DNA from: Torreya grandis
Taxonomy: Eukaryota > Streptophyta > Pinopsida > Cupressales > Taxaceae
Direction: 5' to 3'
DNA: 64,000 nucleotides
Assembly: GCA_037957365.1 (NCBI GenBank)
Contig: JARHVA010000316.1
Coordinates: forward strand, 682,001 to 746,000
Notes under the pieces: generated by a model
Told to the model about the DNA's origin: nothing
The model's database searches: none
The model's input: only the letters and a program-made list of their open reading frames with translations
Made by a program: the position numbers and the translations under genes
Shown here: positions 11,550 through 23,507 of the stretch, in pieces
Position numbering within the stretch: the first letter of the stretch is position 1
How the letters are laid out: every line of letters begins with the position of its first letter

Positions 11550-12695
11550 TCAAATATGTATTTCTATATAACATCCTTTATTATCATAATGTTGAAGGTA
11601 CCTTGATCTGTTATATTATGCAAGATGAGGTCCCTCCTCTTATTAAACAAGGACATGGGGGTATTTTTGATGGTCACTATAGTGGACATACTACAACATG
11701 CAAATGACTACATATGGGATACTTTTAGCCTACTCTTAAAAAAGATGTAATTTAATTCACTAAAAAATTTACTCCTTGTCAACTTCATGATGATATAATT
11801 CAGTCACCTCCAACCAAACTTCAAATTGTTGAATCTCCTTGGCCATTTTCCATGTGGAGATTAGATCTCATTGGAAAATTACCTAGCTCCCAAGATGGGC
11901 ATGTTTTTATCATCACTACTACAAAATATTTTACCAAATGGGTTTAATCCATGCCACTTATTAATGTCATTGGTAACACCATCACCAAATTCATTTTTAA
12001 ATAAATCATTTTCCACTTTAGTGTTCCCCAGACTATCATTTCAGATAATGGTGGTAATTTTAAAAATAAGGATGTCAAACAACTATGTGGCAAATTCAAG
12101 ATCAACCACAAATTCTCTACACCTTATGATCCATAATACAATGGTCAAGTTGATGTTACTAAAAAAATTCTCAACAAAATCCTCCAAAAGATAATTTATA
12201 AAACCTGTACGAATTGGCATATTCATCTTTACCCTACTCTCTGGGCCTATCAGACTATCATACATACTACCACTGGGGCAACACCATTTTATCTAGTCTA
12301 TAGGTCTGAGTTGGTCCTTCCATTGGAAGTTGAGTTTCCTCTCTCTGTATATTCATGGAATCATTCTCGATGAAGAATTATGTGAAGCTTGCCTTCATTC
12401 CCTTAATCTCCTTAATGAATTCCATCTTTTTGCATTACACCATAATCGTCAATACAAGGATTATATTGCCAAACAATACAACAAACATGCTAAAATTCAC
12501 TCATTTAATGTTAGTGATCTTGTCCTTAAATTAGACTACACTAAGGATAAAGAAGGTAAATACACGTAAAAATGGTGGGGCCCCTATTTAGTCAAATATA
12601 TTCTTGGTCTAAGTACTTATCACCTTCAAACCAATGAAGGCCATGTTTTCAAAGAGACCACCAACGCACAATTTCTCAAAAAGTATTTTGCCTAA
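11550..12695 (+). pseudogene. Element D integrase remnant
   Basis: This joined element cDNA to host DNA. The zinc-finger region (about 11640-11800) retains GHGGIFDGHYSGHTT but has TPCQLHDD, so one of the two final Cys is gone. The core shows WPFSMWRLDLIGKL (first Asp, about 11850), IISDNGGNFKNKDVK (second Asp, about 12035) and NGQVDVTKKILNKIL (about 12140). In the last motif the catalytic Glu of NGQAE has become Asp. TPFYLVYRSELVLPLEVE follows at about 12285-12330. The C-terminal part (12330-12695) reads through one stop to a final TAA and includes KWWGPYLVKYIL, the usual tail block. Stops and at least two frame changes make it non-functional. Confidence 0.82.
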
Positions 12696-14555
12696 TTCTT
12701 TCTTTGTTTTCATGTTTTCTAGATATGCTATCTATCTAACATGTTTTGTAGGATACTTACATGAGTCACTCCCTCTTCAATAGTTCTCTCTATTTACAAA
12801 CCTTATTCTTTCTTTTTTAGCCTTTTGGTTTCTCCTTTCTCTCATGAGTTGCATTGTAAAACCATGGATAGGACCTGATCTTCCTCATGATGTACCATAG
12901 GCTTCTTTATTTTCACACTCTTTTTACATAATATTTGACACCCCTTGGGTTTATATTTTGTGATTTATATTGTAAAACCATGGATTGGACCTAATCTTCC
13001 TCACAAATACCATCTTTTGCTTAATCTCTTTTATTTTTCCAACACTTTTTGACACCCTCATGGGTTTTTCTATTATGAGTTACAATGTAAGACCATGGAT
13101 AGGACCTGGCCCTCCTCATAACATTAACATATTTTTAATTCTTTTTATAGAATGTGTTTTTGATCCTTATTCTTAGCTTTAACTTTTACTTATTTTGATA
13201 GATAGAATTTGCACAACAATCTATGTTAGCATGTTTTCATCTATTTCCCTCATTATTATGATAAGGAATTACACTTTACTATCATTTTATCCCTTTTCTA
13301 CCCTTTGTCACATTTTTTTTATTATTTGAAGTAATTCAAATTATTCCATGTGTCATTCCTCTTTATTTCCTTTCCTTTCACTCCATCTTGGAGAAAATAA
13401 CGTTGAAGTCAAGATAACACTTTTATTTTACCTATATTTATGATACTCTTAGACACCATGCTCTTTGAAGTTCTTTTTCTTAGCAACCAAGTCCCAAGTA
13501 TTCAAATGAAAGTCATATTTAACACCTATGTTTGGTTTTACAAATCCATATGGAGGAATAGAAAAATCCATCAAGAAAGTTAAAATACAAATCATTTGAA
13601 ATAAAAGGTAATGCTATATAAAAGGCAACATACAAATCTCTAAAGTTAAAATCACACCAAAATATGTGATTAAAAGTATGTCTCCTATCTCTAATTGAAG
13701 ATCAAACTCCATAGTTGGCCTCACATAGAGTCTATGTCCATTAGAGTGTAGTAGGCCAGTAGATTGGAATAGGAAAATTCAATAAACTCTATAATGCTAC
13801 CTAATTTCTCACATAAGTACCCAATCATTGAAGTATACCAACGAGTCTATAATGGGTACTAAGGAATGGGGAACATGTTGTGGGTAGGTAGGTCCATTTT
13901 TATGTTCATGTAAATAACCTTCATGGGATGATCTACATACTTCATTTGTTGACCTAAGACTTGTGTGGCTAAGATAAGTTCTTTAGAGACCTTATGGTTG
14001 ATAGTCCTCTTATTTTTACAAACTTAATTTGAGTGTCTTGACTTTGATAAAGAGTTCTTATACCTTGGTTTTACATTCATTATCCCCTCCACCCATTTCA
14101 TTTCCCCCTTGATAGATAAATTATGATTCCAAATCTATTTTCCTTATTATTTACTTCCCTCTCCTTCACATCTCTTACAAACATGCTAGCACTATTTTTT
14201 TTAAGTTTTCTCTATCTTTAGAATAAAACATGTTTGAACAACTTTGAATCACTTTATCTACACTATAGATTTACATTTCTAAAATTGTTTTTATTTCCTT
14301 TTACCATTTACCATTTGTTATTCAACCTTTTTTGTGAGCACTTGTGTCTATTTTTATTTTTCATGTACTTTTTCCATTATTGAGTGAGATTGGATTGTTA
14401 CTTATCACTCAATAACTTTTTTTGCTTTTATGCACCTTTTTCTATTTGTGATTGAGTAAGGATTGTTACTTCTCCCTCACTAATGTTGTTTTACCATTTT
14501 TGTTTGCCCATATTTTTTTAAGTAAGGATTGTTACTACTTTTACATTGATGTTTG
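12696..14555 (+). other. Element D 3' noncoding region with short tandem repeats
   Basis: About 1.9 kb of D lies after integrase, up to the C insertion. Three copies of a unit of about 116 bases, each with the phrase TGTAARACCATGGATWGGACCT, begin near 12853, 12969 and 13084. Three shorter copies of a phrase GAGTRAGGATTGTTACT occur at about 14385, 14453 and 14520. No protein-coding signal is seen. D resumes at 53755-53868 and 61390-61801. Confidence 0.65.
12790..13130 (+). repeat. Three-copy tandem repeat, unit about 116 bases
   Basis: Each unit contains TGTAARACCATGGATWGGACCT followed by YCCTCATRA/YCCTCACA, and a GACACCCYYRTGGGTTT phrase precedes copies two and three. Starts of the common phrase lie near 12853, 12969 and 13084, so the spacing is regular (116, 115). 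Confidence 0.7.
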
Positions 14556-14560
14556 ATTAC
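14556..14560. repeat. TSD of element C (left)
   Basis: ATTAC, repeated exactly at 53750-53754 after the other end of element C. Confidence 0.85.
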
Positions 14561-15626
14561 TGTTGTCACTTGGATTTGTACCCTTTGAGGAGGTTTCTTA
14601 GCTCTCCTCATCCAAGTGGCACAATTGAAACACCTCTAAGCTTATGGATAGCCTATGAATGAGGTGAATCTCTAGATAGGGCTAGCTCCCTTGATGTACC
14701 ACTTTAGATCATTACTACACCTAAACTTTGTGATGTAAAAGGGAGAGAAAAAACTAAAATAAAACTATCCTAAGAGTGGTGATATACCAATTTAGTCATA
14801 AACTTCTCCAATCCACATCTTGTCACATCAATGTTTCATTGTGAAAGTTGTGATGAATATTTAAGCTAGGAGGACTAGATAAGAGGCCTAAGATGGAATT
14901 GTTTGAGTAGGATAACTCACTAAACCTTGACACCTCATAAGACACTTCACATGACCTACAAGAAGAAGCTTTCAAATTTCAAATAGGTGAGATAATGAAA
15001 TAACAATGTTAAGGAAACAAGAAGTCATCACTTAATCAAAATCAAACATTCAAGTAAACACACTATGAATAGTCATGAAAGAGGTAAAAATCAATAGTAT
15101 TATTGATCAAATGGTATGAAAATGAGAAATAATTCACCATAATCAAGTGGAACATCCTTACAAAATCCAAAATGGCTAGTTTTTATAGAACTTGAGAGAG
15201 AGAAGAAGAAAGAAGTCCAAAGGTCACAAATACACTTGTCAACATGAGAAAATAAGTTACTAATGCATGAGAAGAAGATTTGAAATGAACCATGTAAGGT
15301 CAAGAAGTAAGAGTGTCTATCCAAGTCATGAAACTCATGACAAGTGGCATGAAATTCCATTCATTGGCTTAGAATACTACCTTCATTATTTACCTTTGTT
15401 TGAACATCCTAAAACTGACTAGGGATAGGTCTGATGATTGGAATGAGAGGAAAGGCTTTTAGACATGCCTCTCCATACATTGGTTGCAATCCTGATCATA
15501 TAGAATCATTTGGGAATGAGCCATCACCATCTATAATATAAGAAAACTCCTCTTCCACACACCTTGCACACTTGGATTATAAAAATCATTGATTTTACAT
15601 AAAAATACATATAAAAGAGTGGATGA
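14561..15626 (-). repeat. Element C 3' LTR, first segment
   Basis: Matches 48781-49890 of the other C LTR from TGTTGTCACTTGGAT through the phrase AGAGTGGATGA. It is interrupted at 15626 by element B and resumes at 42022 (after the B TSD). The split pieces join to give the same order of sequence as in the intact copy. An 86-codon minus-strand open frame (15100-15360) has a counterpart at 49370-49567 but contains stops there and looks like chance. Confidence 0.9.
15622..15626. repeat. TSD of element B (left)
   Basis: GATGA, repeated exactly at 42017-42021. The uninterrupted C LTR at about 49890 reads GTGGATGACACTTGTC, which confirms the empty-site sequence. Confidence 0.93.
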
Positions 15627-16822
15627 TGCAGACACCTAAAACTAACCACTGATAACCTCCAATTAGGTTTTTGGTTAGTTTCCACCTAAAATGCATAATT
15701 TGGCCTAAAAATACTAAAACATGAAAAATGATGTGAAACTGACATATTTAAATGTTGATTTTGGCTAGGGTATCCCTAAATGACGTAGTGTAATTTATGA
15801 GCCAATTGACTTTGATCAGTGCATTTTAAGTCAAAATGCTAAATTTATATTCAGGTGCTCTGGATTGCTCTTTCTTTTTAAATCTTTTGCACAAGACATG
15901 TGCTTTTGTTATTTATTGTTGATAACATCCTAAATGGAAATACAGTTCCAACGCATCTAATATTGCCTTCTAATTCTAATCCAGTCAAATTTTAGACCAA
16001 TAACAGGGCATTTTGATCAATCTAAATAATTTGTGCACAAAGTGCTTAATCATGTTTAAAAGCTAATTAACTTAAATTAAGGCATAATAAAAAATTCTAT
16101 GAAAACTTGTTGAATACTTATTTTTGGAAATTAATATTGAATACCTACATCATCAAGTGACCTCATTTCTTGGGAAGACATCTCTAGGCCATAAATGCCA
16201 CAAATATCAAGATTCATGCCTTGCATGCCTCATCAATGCCTTCCATGATGCCCTCTATGCATCTTAATTTCCCTTTCTTCTAATGCCATGATGAGGATAA
16301 TTACAAACTTAATTTCAAAAATTAAATTAATCCTCAACCACACATCTCAATCTTGAGATGGATGGTTGAGGTTGATTCAGATCATTCTAAAAAATCTATA
16401 AATAAGAGGCCTCACAACATCATTTCTAATCTTTTTTGATGTAAAGTTATAATGCTAAATTAGTTCCAAAATCTTCAAGTAATTAGTGTTACCATGCCAA
16501 ATTGATTCTAAGCCAAGCCAAACCACAAGCCAAAGGTGCCAAGGAGAGATAGAGGTAGCCAAGCTTCGTTGCTAAGGACTTCATGAGCACAAGCCGAGCA
16601 AGCCACTCCTACAAAGGCATTTGGAGCATCCAAGGAAGGTGAAGGAACTCTTGTATTTGATTCCTTTCTTTTTAGTTGTACTTGTCATTTGATTTTGTCA
16701 ACTAAGCTCTCCCTAGTGTCTAGGCCTAGAGATGTTATGTTATTAGTATGTTTATTTCATTTTATTTTCATTTTAGAACCAACACCATACTATCCTCTCT
16801 TGAGTCAAATTAGTAGATCACA
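15627..16822 (+). repeat. Element B 5' LTR
   Basis: Begins TGCAGACACCTAAAA and ends AGATCACA. It matches 40818-42016 throughout, including the shared TCTCAATCTTGAGATGGATGG and AGGCCTAGAGATGTTATG phrases. The PBS follows after three bases. Confidence 0.93.
16397..16404 (+). promoter_or_regulatory. Probable TATA box of element B LTR
   Basis: TATAAATA followed by AGAGGCCTCACAACATC. The same box is at 41587-41594 in the 3' LTR. U3 would be about 770 bases, with transcription start expected about 30 bases downstream. Confidence 0.7.
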
Positions 16823-16825
16823 TAA

Positions 16826-16843
16826 TGGTATGCCTGAGGGGAC
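16826..16843 (+). other. Element B primer-binding site
   Basis: TGGTATGCCTGAGGGGAC, three bases after the LTR. By eye it differs from the PBS of element A (TGGCACGCCTGGTGGGAC) at four of 18 positions, mostly transitions, so it is probably the same tRNA site after decay. The tRNA is not assigned here. Confidence 0.7.
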
Positions 16844-17079
16844 TAGATGCATCCTACACCTGAAGAAGATCATTTTATAACTATAAAATATTTATTTGAG
16901 CCTTTAAAACTCTTTCAAATTGATTTTCTAACTTTATTTTGCCATTTTTAATTGCCATGGTTTTTACACAGTAACTGATATCAACAAAAATACTGACATC
17001 AGTTACCTGGCTTAACCAACATCGATTAGTAAATCAACATCAGTTATATCTCAATTGGTCATAATTGATGCTAGTGGTA
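16844..17079 (+). other. Element B leader, first part
   Basis: Short untranslated stretch before the A insertion. The phrase ACATCAGTTA or close variants occurs at about 17000, 17035 and nearby. The leader resumes at 27176. Confidence 0.6.
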
Positions 17080-17084
17080 ATAAC
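17080..17084. repeat. TSD of element A (left)
   Basis: ATAAC, repeated exactly at 27171-27175. Confidence 0.9.
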
Positions 17085-17818
17085 TATTGACGGCATAAAA
17101 TTGTGCTAGGTCTTAGCCAATCAACAATGGGAAGTTTCAAGCTGTGGGACAATGTGGCTTGAAACAAACTCCAGGTTTTGAAGAAGCTGGTCTCTTCTAT
17201 TTTATGGGTGTTGGGAAAAGGGATAGGAGATTAAACATAAACATAAAATGTAGGAATTGAAACCTAACTATGGCAATGTGCCTGAGTGTAATCCTAATCC
17301 TAACCTGAGCACAATGAGACTATTATGTGATTCTATTACATTTAAGAGCAGACAAGTGCATGATCAATGTAAAAGATTGGGATAACAGAAATAGAGGGTC
17401 AAAACTGGGGAGTCTTTTGCTGAGATATAAGAATTGTCAACAAGGGCATAGTGTTCAATCTTCTTAACAGAATCCTTTACTCACATAAGAGGTACAGAAG
17501 TCACACATAGTTATGTAGAGCTCTAGATCCTAGAAAATGAGATAAAAGCAAATAAAATTTCCAATCACAACACTAGAAAATCTACAACATAGACTAAATT
17601 GCAAACGACACAAATAACACCAACCAAGGCATGGAGCTTAAATTTCCTCAATTCATTTGGCCACATAAAGGGCACAGAGACATGCATGATTACATCAACT
17701 TTACAACTTTAGGAAATCAAGACAAGAGCAAATGATATTATTAGTCAAAATTATAGAAGTCTAAACTATGAGAAATTCCCCCCCCCCCCCCCCCCCTTTT
17801 TTAGATTTTACAATCCTG

Positions 17819-17826
17819 CTTATATA
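17819..17826 (-). promoter_or_regulatory. Probable TATA box of element A LTR
   Basis: On the minus strand the sequence reads GGCTATATAAGCAGGATTG. The other LTR has the decayed equivalent GGCTATTTAAGCATGATTG at about 25725-25743. The G run begins about 23 bases downstream, near the expected transcription start. Confidence 0.6.
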
Positions 17827-18234
17827 GCCTTGGATGCATTATTTGATCATCCCCTTTTCCATGTAATTTCACTCCATCCTTCACTCATAGGGGATAAATC
17901 AGATGGTGCATTCAATGCCTTAGATGCATTCTGGTCTTATCAGGAATTAATCTAACTACGGCATGGTGATCCATGTTTAGTACCTTTATTCGCACCTAAA
18001 ATTTGTCATTCCATCAACTCTCAGGCCGCTCAACTATCTACTTTACTTCTGTTATTAGGAGACAAATAGACAACATCTTCAATTCTTGTAAGCCCCCAAA
18101 AATCTACTCGATGCACTGTTCTACCTACCATGATTAACTTTTGCCGAATTTCCCTCCATTTCACTATAATAGGTAGATTGGCACTTAGCCAATTTATGAA
18201 AACTCTTTCCTTTTGACTAGGAGGCACCAAAGGG

Positions 18235-19020
18235 TGACACTTGGCCACTTCCACTTTTCTTTATATTTCATTGCAGAACACTCTACCCTCGACACCTGTC
18301 ACAGCCTGCTTCCTTGATACTTTGCATCTTTATTTAAACAAAACTCAGTGTGTTCTTTACCTTGACAATCCTTAAGAAAGGATGGATGCATGTGGCAGTC
18401 TTCATCTGTTGACACTCGACACTTCCTTGGTCTTTTGAAATATCATTTGGGACCCACCATGATCTTTATTCAACAATTGGGCTCGAAGGTGGTTCCTCAA
18501 AGGTTGACACGTGGCGACCTCTGCTACTCTTGGGAAGATACGTGGCATCTTCAGCTCCTCCTTTTGGGGGTATATGGTGCCTTCTGCTTTCTTTTGGGAT
18601 GGAGTAGAGAGGGACCCAGAAGGTGACACTTGGCAGCCTTCACTGCACTTTGATACTTAGCAAAATGAATGACGCCTTTATGCATTGAATGGAAAGCATT
18701 AGATCTAGGTATTAAAACAAAGGCTCTTGGTAATTGACATGTGGTGGCTTCCATTGCTTCTTCAAAAGGGTAATTTAGGGCCTCTGCAACTACCACCTAG
18801 CGCTTTCCATTCTCTCTATTGCGTAGCTTATTGGAAGTCTTTGTCAAAAGGTGGAATGAAGCACGGGTGTCTCTATATTATGCAAATGCTGACACGTGGT
18901 GCATTCTACTTTACTACTACTGGGTACGTGGCACGATCCGTGGTCTTTTAGGAAGCTACAAAAGGGTCCTCAAGAGTCACCAACTATCCATCTTCATTTC
19001 TTGGAGGCTGACACGTGGCC
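18235..19020 (-). promoter_or_regulatory. G-box-like CACGTGGC array in U3 of element A (3' LTR copy)
   Basis: Motifs are at 18237 (CACTTGGC), 18389-18396 (CATGTGGC), 18508-18515 (CACGTGGC), 18539-18546 (TACGTGGC), 18627 (CACTTGGC), 18737 (CATGTGGT), 18893-18900 (CACGTGGT), 18925-18932 (TACGTGGC) and 19012-19019 (CACGTGGC). CACGTGGC is the G-box/ABRE-type core bound by plant bZIP and bHLH factors. It lies upstream of the TATA box in sense orientation. Binding is inference. Confidence 0.6.
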
Positions 19021-19239
19021 GCTTCCACTTGAATCCAATACTTAGGCCAAAATTGAAGTGGAAAGAACAAAAGAGGTAAATAGGGACTGTGCTCTGAGGA
19101 TAACACTTGTAGCTTCTACTGCACTTTGACACTTAGGCAAAATGAACCCGTCTTTTGATTCAGAACTTTGTGGCTCATCTAAGATGCGTAAGAACCAAAA
19201 TTGTAGCACTCAAATAAAAGATAAATAAATTAAATATGG

Positions 19240-19263
19240 TGTAGAGTAAGAAATTACTCTACA
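19240..19263 (-). other. Perfect terminal hairpin of element A LTR
   Basis: TGTAGAGTAA, loop GAAA, TTACTCTACA: a perfect 10-base inverted repeat ending exactly at the LTR edge. The same 24 bases are at 27147-27170 in the other LTR. Confidence 0.85.
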
Positions 19264-19399
19264 ATTATTGGCAACCACCAAGACTTTTGAGCCTACTAAA
19301 AAAGAATCTGACTCCCGCTCAATCAAAATTTCAAAATTTACAACTTCAAAAGAGCTATTTGGAAGATAGACCACTCATGGTCAGATAATCCTTGTTTGC
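19264..19399 (-). other. Element A internal end next to 3' LTR
   Basis: The PPT should lie here on the minus strand. The sequence before the LTR reads GTCTTGGTGGTTGCCAATAAT, which is not a clean purine tract, so the PPT is not assigned. Confidence 0.4.
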
Positions 19400-22300
19400 T
19401 CTACAACTCATCAAAATCCAAGTCTAAGCTAATGAGATCTTTGTGTGAGAAGGTTTGTAGGACCTGGGCAGTGGCTTTCAGCTTAGATTCTAGCTAGAAA
19501 ATAGGAATTAGAACTGTCTCGACCTCTGGTGTTGAGGAATCATCCTGTAAGCTCTAGAAAACTATCTGATCCCTTTGTTTTGTCAGTACCAATGGTTGAA
19601 GTTGATTGGCCATCAGGACCATCTTTGCATCTGGAAATGGGGAAGGCAAGCCTAGTTTCACCAAATCTTGAATGTGTTGCCTCATCTCATTGATGCCTTC
19701 CTTCACAACATCGAGATAACTTTTGTAATTGTTGGCTGAAGCATTACGATTGAGCTCTTCATTGATTCACTTCACGATGGCCATTCTATTAGGGATCCCC
19801 ATAGTTGCCAATACCACATCCCTTGAGCTGTAGAGATTATCTAATAATGAATGAGAGTTAGCGACTCTCTTAGAGATCATGGCCAGAGTGTTCTGTATTA
19901 GATTCTCTACCCTTTCACATAATTATTGCACATTGAGTAGGAAGGTGAAAAATGGCCTGAACAGGGAATCTCTAAAGAGATTTTTGCCCACGCTGATTCA
20001 TAGAGCTCTTTCACCAGTTGCACTGCTCTAACACCTCTTAGCCTATTAGCCAGCTCAATTGCTAGTTGTGCTATCCTCTATTACCCAGCTTAGAACTGGG
20101 CTTAAAAAGTCACAGCTTTATTTTGTTCTTTTAGCAGCCCATACTGTGATTGGATAACCTACAATTGGAGTCCTTCGACTCTTCCCTATAATGTTACATT
20201 TTCCTATCTTAGAGCTATTACTGCATCCTTTAAAAGTGCAAGCTCTATCTTTAATGAATCATTTTGGGCTTGAATTACCCATTGAGTCTAGAGAAAAATA
20301 GTATCTTGCAACTATTTTTGCAAACTAGCTATCTCATTATCTTTCCTATTTATTTGTTTGGCCAAACTATTATAGTTTGCCTTCTCTTAGGCCAAATCAA
20401 CCTCCATCTTCTACAGTCTCCTTGATTTCTTCAAGTAATCTTCTATGATTGTAGAAGTGGATTCGGTCAACAGATTGACTCTGTCTTGAGGCCTGAATAG
20501 GGACATGTCAATGGCCATTGCATTTATGGTGTAGTCTTTCAGCTGCATTTGTTTGCTTAGCCTGGCAACGTTGGGTGACAAATGGGTCACCGTAAGTTGC
20601 TATTGGATGGAGTCAAATTGTGACCTCAAATGTGGAACAATCGGTATTTTATTCTCCTTAATCCTCTTCTTCTCCAATCGGGCTTCTCTTGCCTTCTTAG
20701 TGGCATCAACATGCATCTAGAAGGTGGAAGGGGATGCAATATGTCCTCCTGCAAAGGGAAATCCTTGTGGCAAGCCATATTGGAGAGCCATTGGCTGGCT
20801 AGGGGTGAGTTGTAGGGGCATATTTCTGGGAATAGAGGGGGAGAAATAGGGTAATGTTAAGGCTTGAGGCACCAAAGATGGGGTGAATTGCGAAATGGGA
20901 ATGGCAGTAGTGGTGGGAGGTGTCATCTAACTGGGTGGAGGCACCACACCGGTAGGGTGAGGAATGGATTGAGAGGGAGGAGGGGGAGTAATTCCTACCT
21001 GAGGAGAAGTTGCAGTGCTTTGCACTGGGCACTATGAAGGTTCTTCTTCCTCTTCTGGGTCCAATTGGAACTACACCCTTTTTCTTTTTCTAGGTGTCTC
21101 TACCTCTGGCTGCATTTGTCTCCCTTCTACCTCTGTTGTTGCTAGTGGTGCATATGGGGAACTAGGGACTTCAATTACTCTTGATGATGTAGAAGCCTAT
21201 GGTGGTGGAGACGCCACACTTCTTTGCCATTCTACGGCCTTTACAGCTTTCTCTAGAGCTTGCAGTGGTTGGCTTGGTCCTACTTTTGCCACTTGCTCTT
21301 CCCCAAGTGCCAACATTAGGCTTATTTTTGGGCTGGAAATAGGGGATGGATTCCATTCATCCCAAAGTTCTTCCCACCTTTCATTTGAGTCCACACCTTT
21401 AAAGGTGTGGGTGGTCTGGGAGATTTCTTGTCTATATCTCTAATAGGCTTTAATTTTCTCTGCATCCCAGCCTTTATTTCTTAGTTTCCTTCTCAAACCA
21501 GAGGTCATCCTAGCCTTAGGATCATACTCCCTCTATTTATCATAGAAGGTCTCCCATGCCCTATTCGGTGGGAGAGGTAGGTCTGTTAACTCAACATAGA
21601 AACTAGGGGTGTCATTCACAAGATTTTTCCTAGTTTCCCAATAGGGGCGGCTCTCATGCACGATCTTGGCTCCAATTTTATTTGTCCTCACTATGCCAGC
21701 TATATAATCAGCTGGGTCATAAACCCACTTGTCCTCTATCAATAAGAAGCCCAGAGAGGTCAGATTCCTCAGCAACATGGTCTCAACTTCTTTGGCTTCA
21801 AGGCTTACATTATCTGCCATCTAGGGGAGATTGTACATTCTCCTTTTCTTCTTCCCAGAGCCGTAATCATTGTCAACCACTGACACCTGCCTGGCAATTT
21901 TTAGGAATGCTAACCAAAGAGTCAAAAATTTTGGTAGCAATACTGACTCCCCACAAAGTCCATGGACCCTTAAGATCATGTGATGGGCCCCAAAATAGTA
22001 ATCACATGGGATGGGACAACTAACCAAGAGGTTAGTGACACTTGGGAATAACCTGTTTATAACAAGCTTGGGGCTAAGGCAATGGAGGACAGGGGTGGCG
22101 AATAATTCTCAAAAGTCATAGGTGTCACTAGTTTTTGATAAAATATATGTACATGCAGACACAGGGATAGTTCTTTGGGGGTCAAAGGCCGGGTCATATA
22201 GGTTCAGGCTCATAAATTGGGAGAAAAGGTCAGGGTTCTGGTGCAGGATGAGGTGGAACAGAAAAGAGGAATACTTGAATATCCTTTGAGCCCTGAATTG

Positions 22301-23256
22301 GGTCAGCTGCTTGACCATTGAGAAGGCGAGATGCTCAGAGAAGTCAAGATGGTACTCCTGCATCTTGTCAACTATTTTTAGCCTGAAGAGGATGGCCATT
22401 TGCTCTGCATATACCACTGCATCATCCTTCATGCCAAAGATGAGAGCCATCATCGATAATGCATTTTTGCTTGTGGGTGCGAACTAAGTCCTTGAAGCAA
22501 GGAGAGTGGGCACCGTTGGGTCTCCATCAGCTATTTGTAACTTAGACCTCAAGAACTTGGCTTGAGTGTTGACATTTGCCCACATCCTCTATGCCCTTTC
22601 AATAGTGGGGAAGGTGGCAGTGTCATCGTATTATAGGGTAAGCATGTCCCTGATAGCTTGAGGGGTGACCTACATCATGAAGGGGCCTTGTTGGATGGAG
22701 CAAGATTGTGGTTGGAGCAAGTCTGCACATAGCTCAATTATATCCAAACATGGGTGTGTAGCCAGGACCACAATTAAGCAAGTTGGGAGGTCCATATCCT
22801 CATCTCAAACATCTCATATTGCCTCACTCGAGCTCTTTATAGGCACCTCTGGTGTGCCCCTTCTCTGAGGTTCTTGGTGTTGGCTCTTTGTAGAATTGGG
22901 TCCACGATTCCATCTACATAGTCTCTGACTTTGGATGGGTCACTGGTCTGACCGACTCCCAAGGCTTTGGTTCTTAGGTAACTTCTTGGTGGCTGCGTAG
23001 GAGCTACAACGTATGATCTACTTGCTAGCAACCTATCAAAATATCCAGGTGCTCCTATTCCTTATTGGGATGATGATGCTCCTACCAATTTTATGTTTCT
23101 CGTATGGTACTTTATGCAAGATAAAAACACACCTACTGAAACAATTTCACTAGGTGCTAACAATTGCAATGAGCAAGATATTTTTTGCAAGAATGCTTGA
23201 GAGTTATAAACTTTAAAATTTGCTAAGGGGGTATTTATGGACTGATCAAATCCCAA
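19400..23256 (-). pseudogene. Element A ORF2: long uncharacterised protein with coiled-coil-like tail
   Basis: One minus-strand frame can be followed for most of this span. A first part (23256 to about 22830) is in another frame and joined by a frameshift near 22820. Read through its stops it gives about 1,280 residues. Seen: a large globular-looking N-terminal half (about 22810-21440) with blocks such as KDDAVVYAEQMAILFRLK, MVKQLTQFRAQRIFKYSSFL and RMTSGLRRKLRNKGWDAEKI; a Pro/Ser/Gln-rich linker (about 21130-20720) with a basic PRKRKRV patch (about 21090) followed by an acidic DPEEEEEPS; then charged, heptad-like sequence (about 20700-20050, e.g. KKAREARLEKKRIKENKI) that should form a coiled coil. 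Most stops (MYNLP-stop-MADN, FYDK-stop-REYDP) fit TGG to TAG or Gln to stop changes, so the frame was once coding. I recognise no retroviral enzyme or named family. It could be a gag-like or host-derived structural protein. Confidence 0.65.
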
Positions 23257-23507
23257 ATAGCATTAATTTCGAGCGACCGTTAGCAAATCCTACTCAATCT
23301 TTGGGAAATAGTGAGGCAGACATGTTATGCGGTGCGAGGTACCTTAGAAAAGATTTGGGTAAGCATTTATTATGGCAAGATTTAAAGAATTCTTAAGATG
23401 CTGACTCTACGTTTAAAATGCTTATTTTAAAGGAAAAGTGGAAAAGCAAAAAATAAAACAAAGCAATGCAGGAATGGAAACTACCTAACTACATTTATTA
23501 CAAATCC

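Larger units (their letters stand above)
17085..19263 (-). repeat. Element A 3' LTR (in sense)
   Basis: Plus-strand ends are TATTGACGG (TG decayed to TA) and TTACTCTACA. It matches 24994-27170 end to end. In sense orientation U3 runs from 19263 down to about 17800, with the CACGTGGC motif array at 18235-19020, a TATA box at 17819-17826 and a run of 19 C (G in sense) at 17778-17796. Confidence 0.93.

Noticed and set aside
12985..13176. Open frame over the 116-base tandem repeats of D
   Set aside because: Repeat-derived; the frame is not kept across the three units.
18402..18796. Overlapping open frames in the LTR of element A on both strands
   Set aside because: Counterparts in the other LTR (26308-26753) are caused by LTR homology; the region is a promoter-type motif array, not a gene.
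21015..21443. 142-codon open frame on the plus strand, Ser/Thr/Gly-rich
   Set aside because: It lies antisense to ORF2 of element A, whose minus frame shows coding character over a much longer span.
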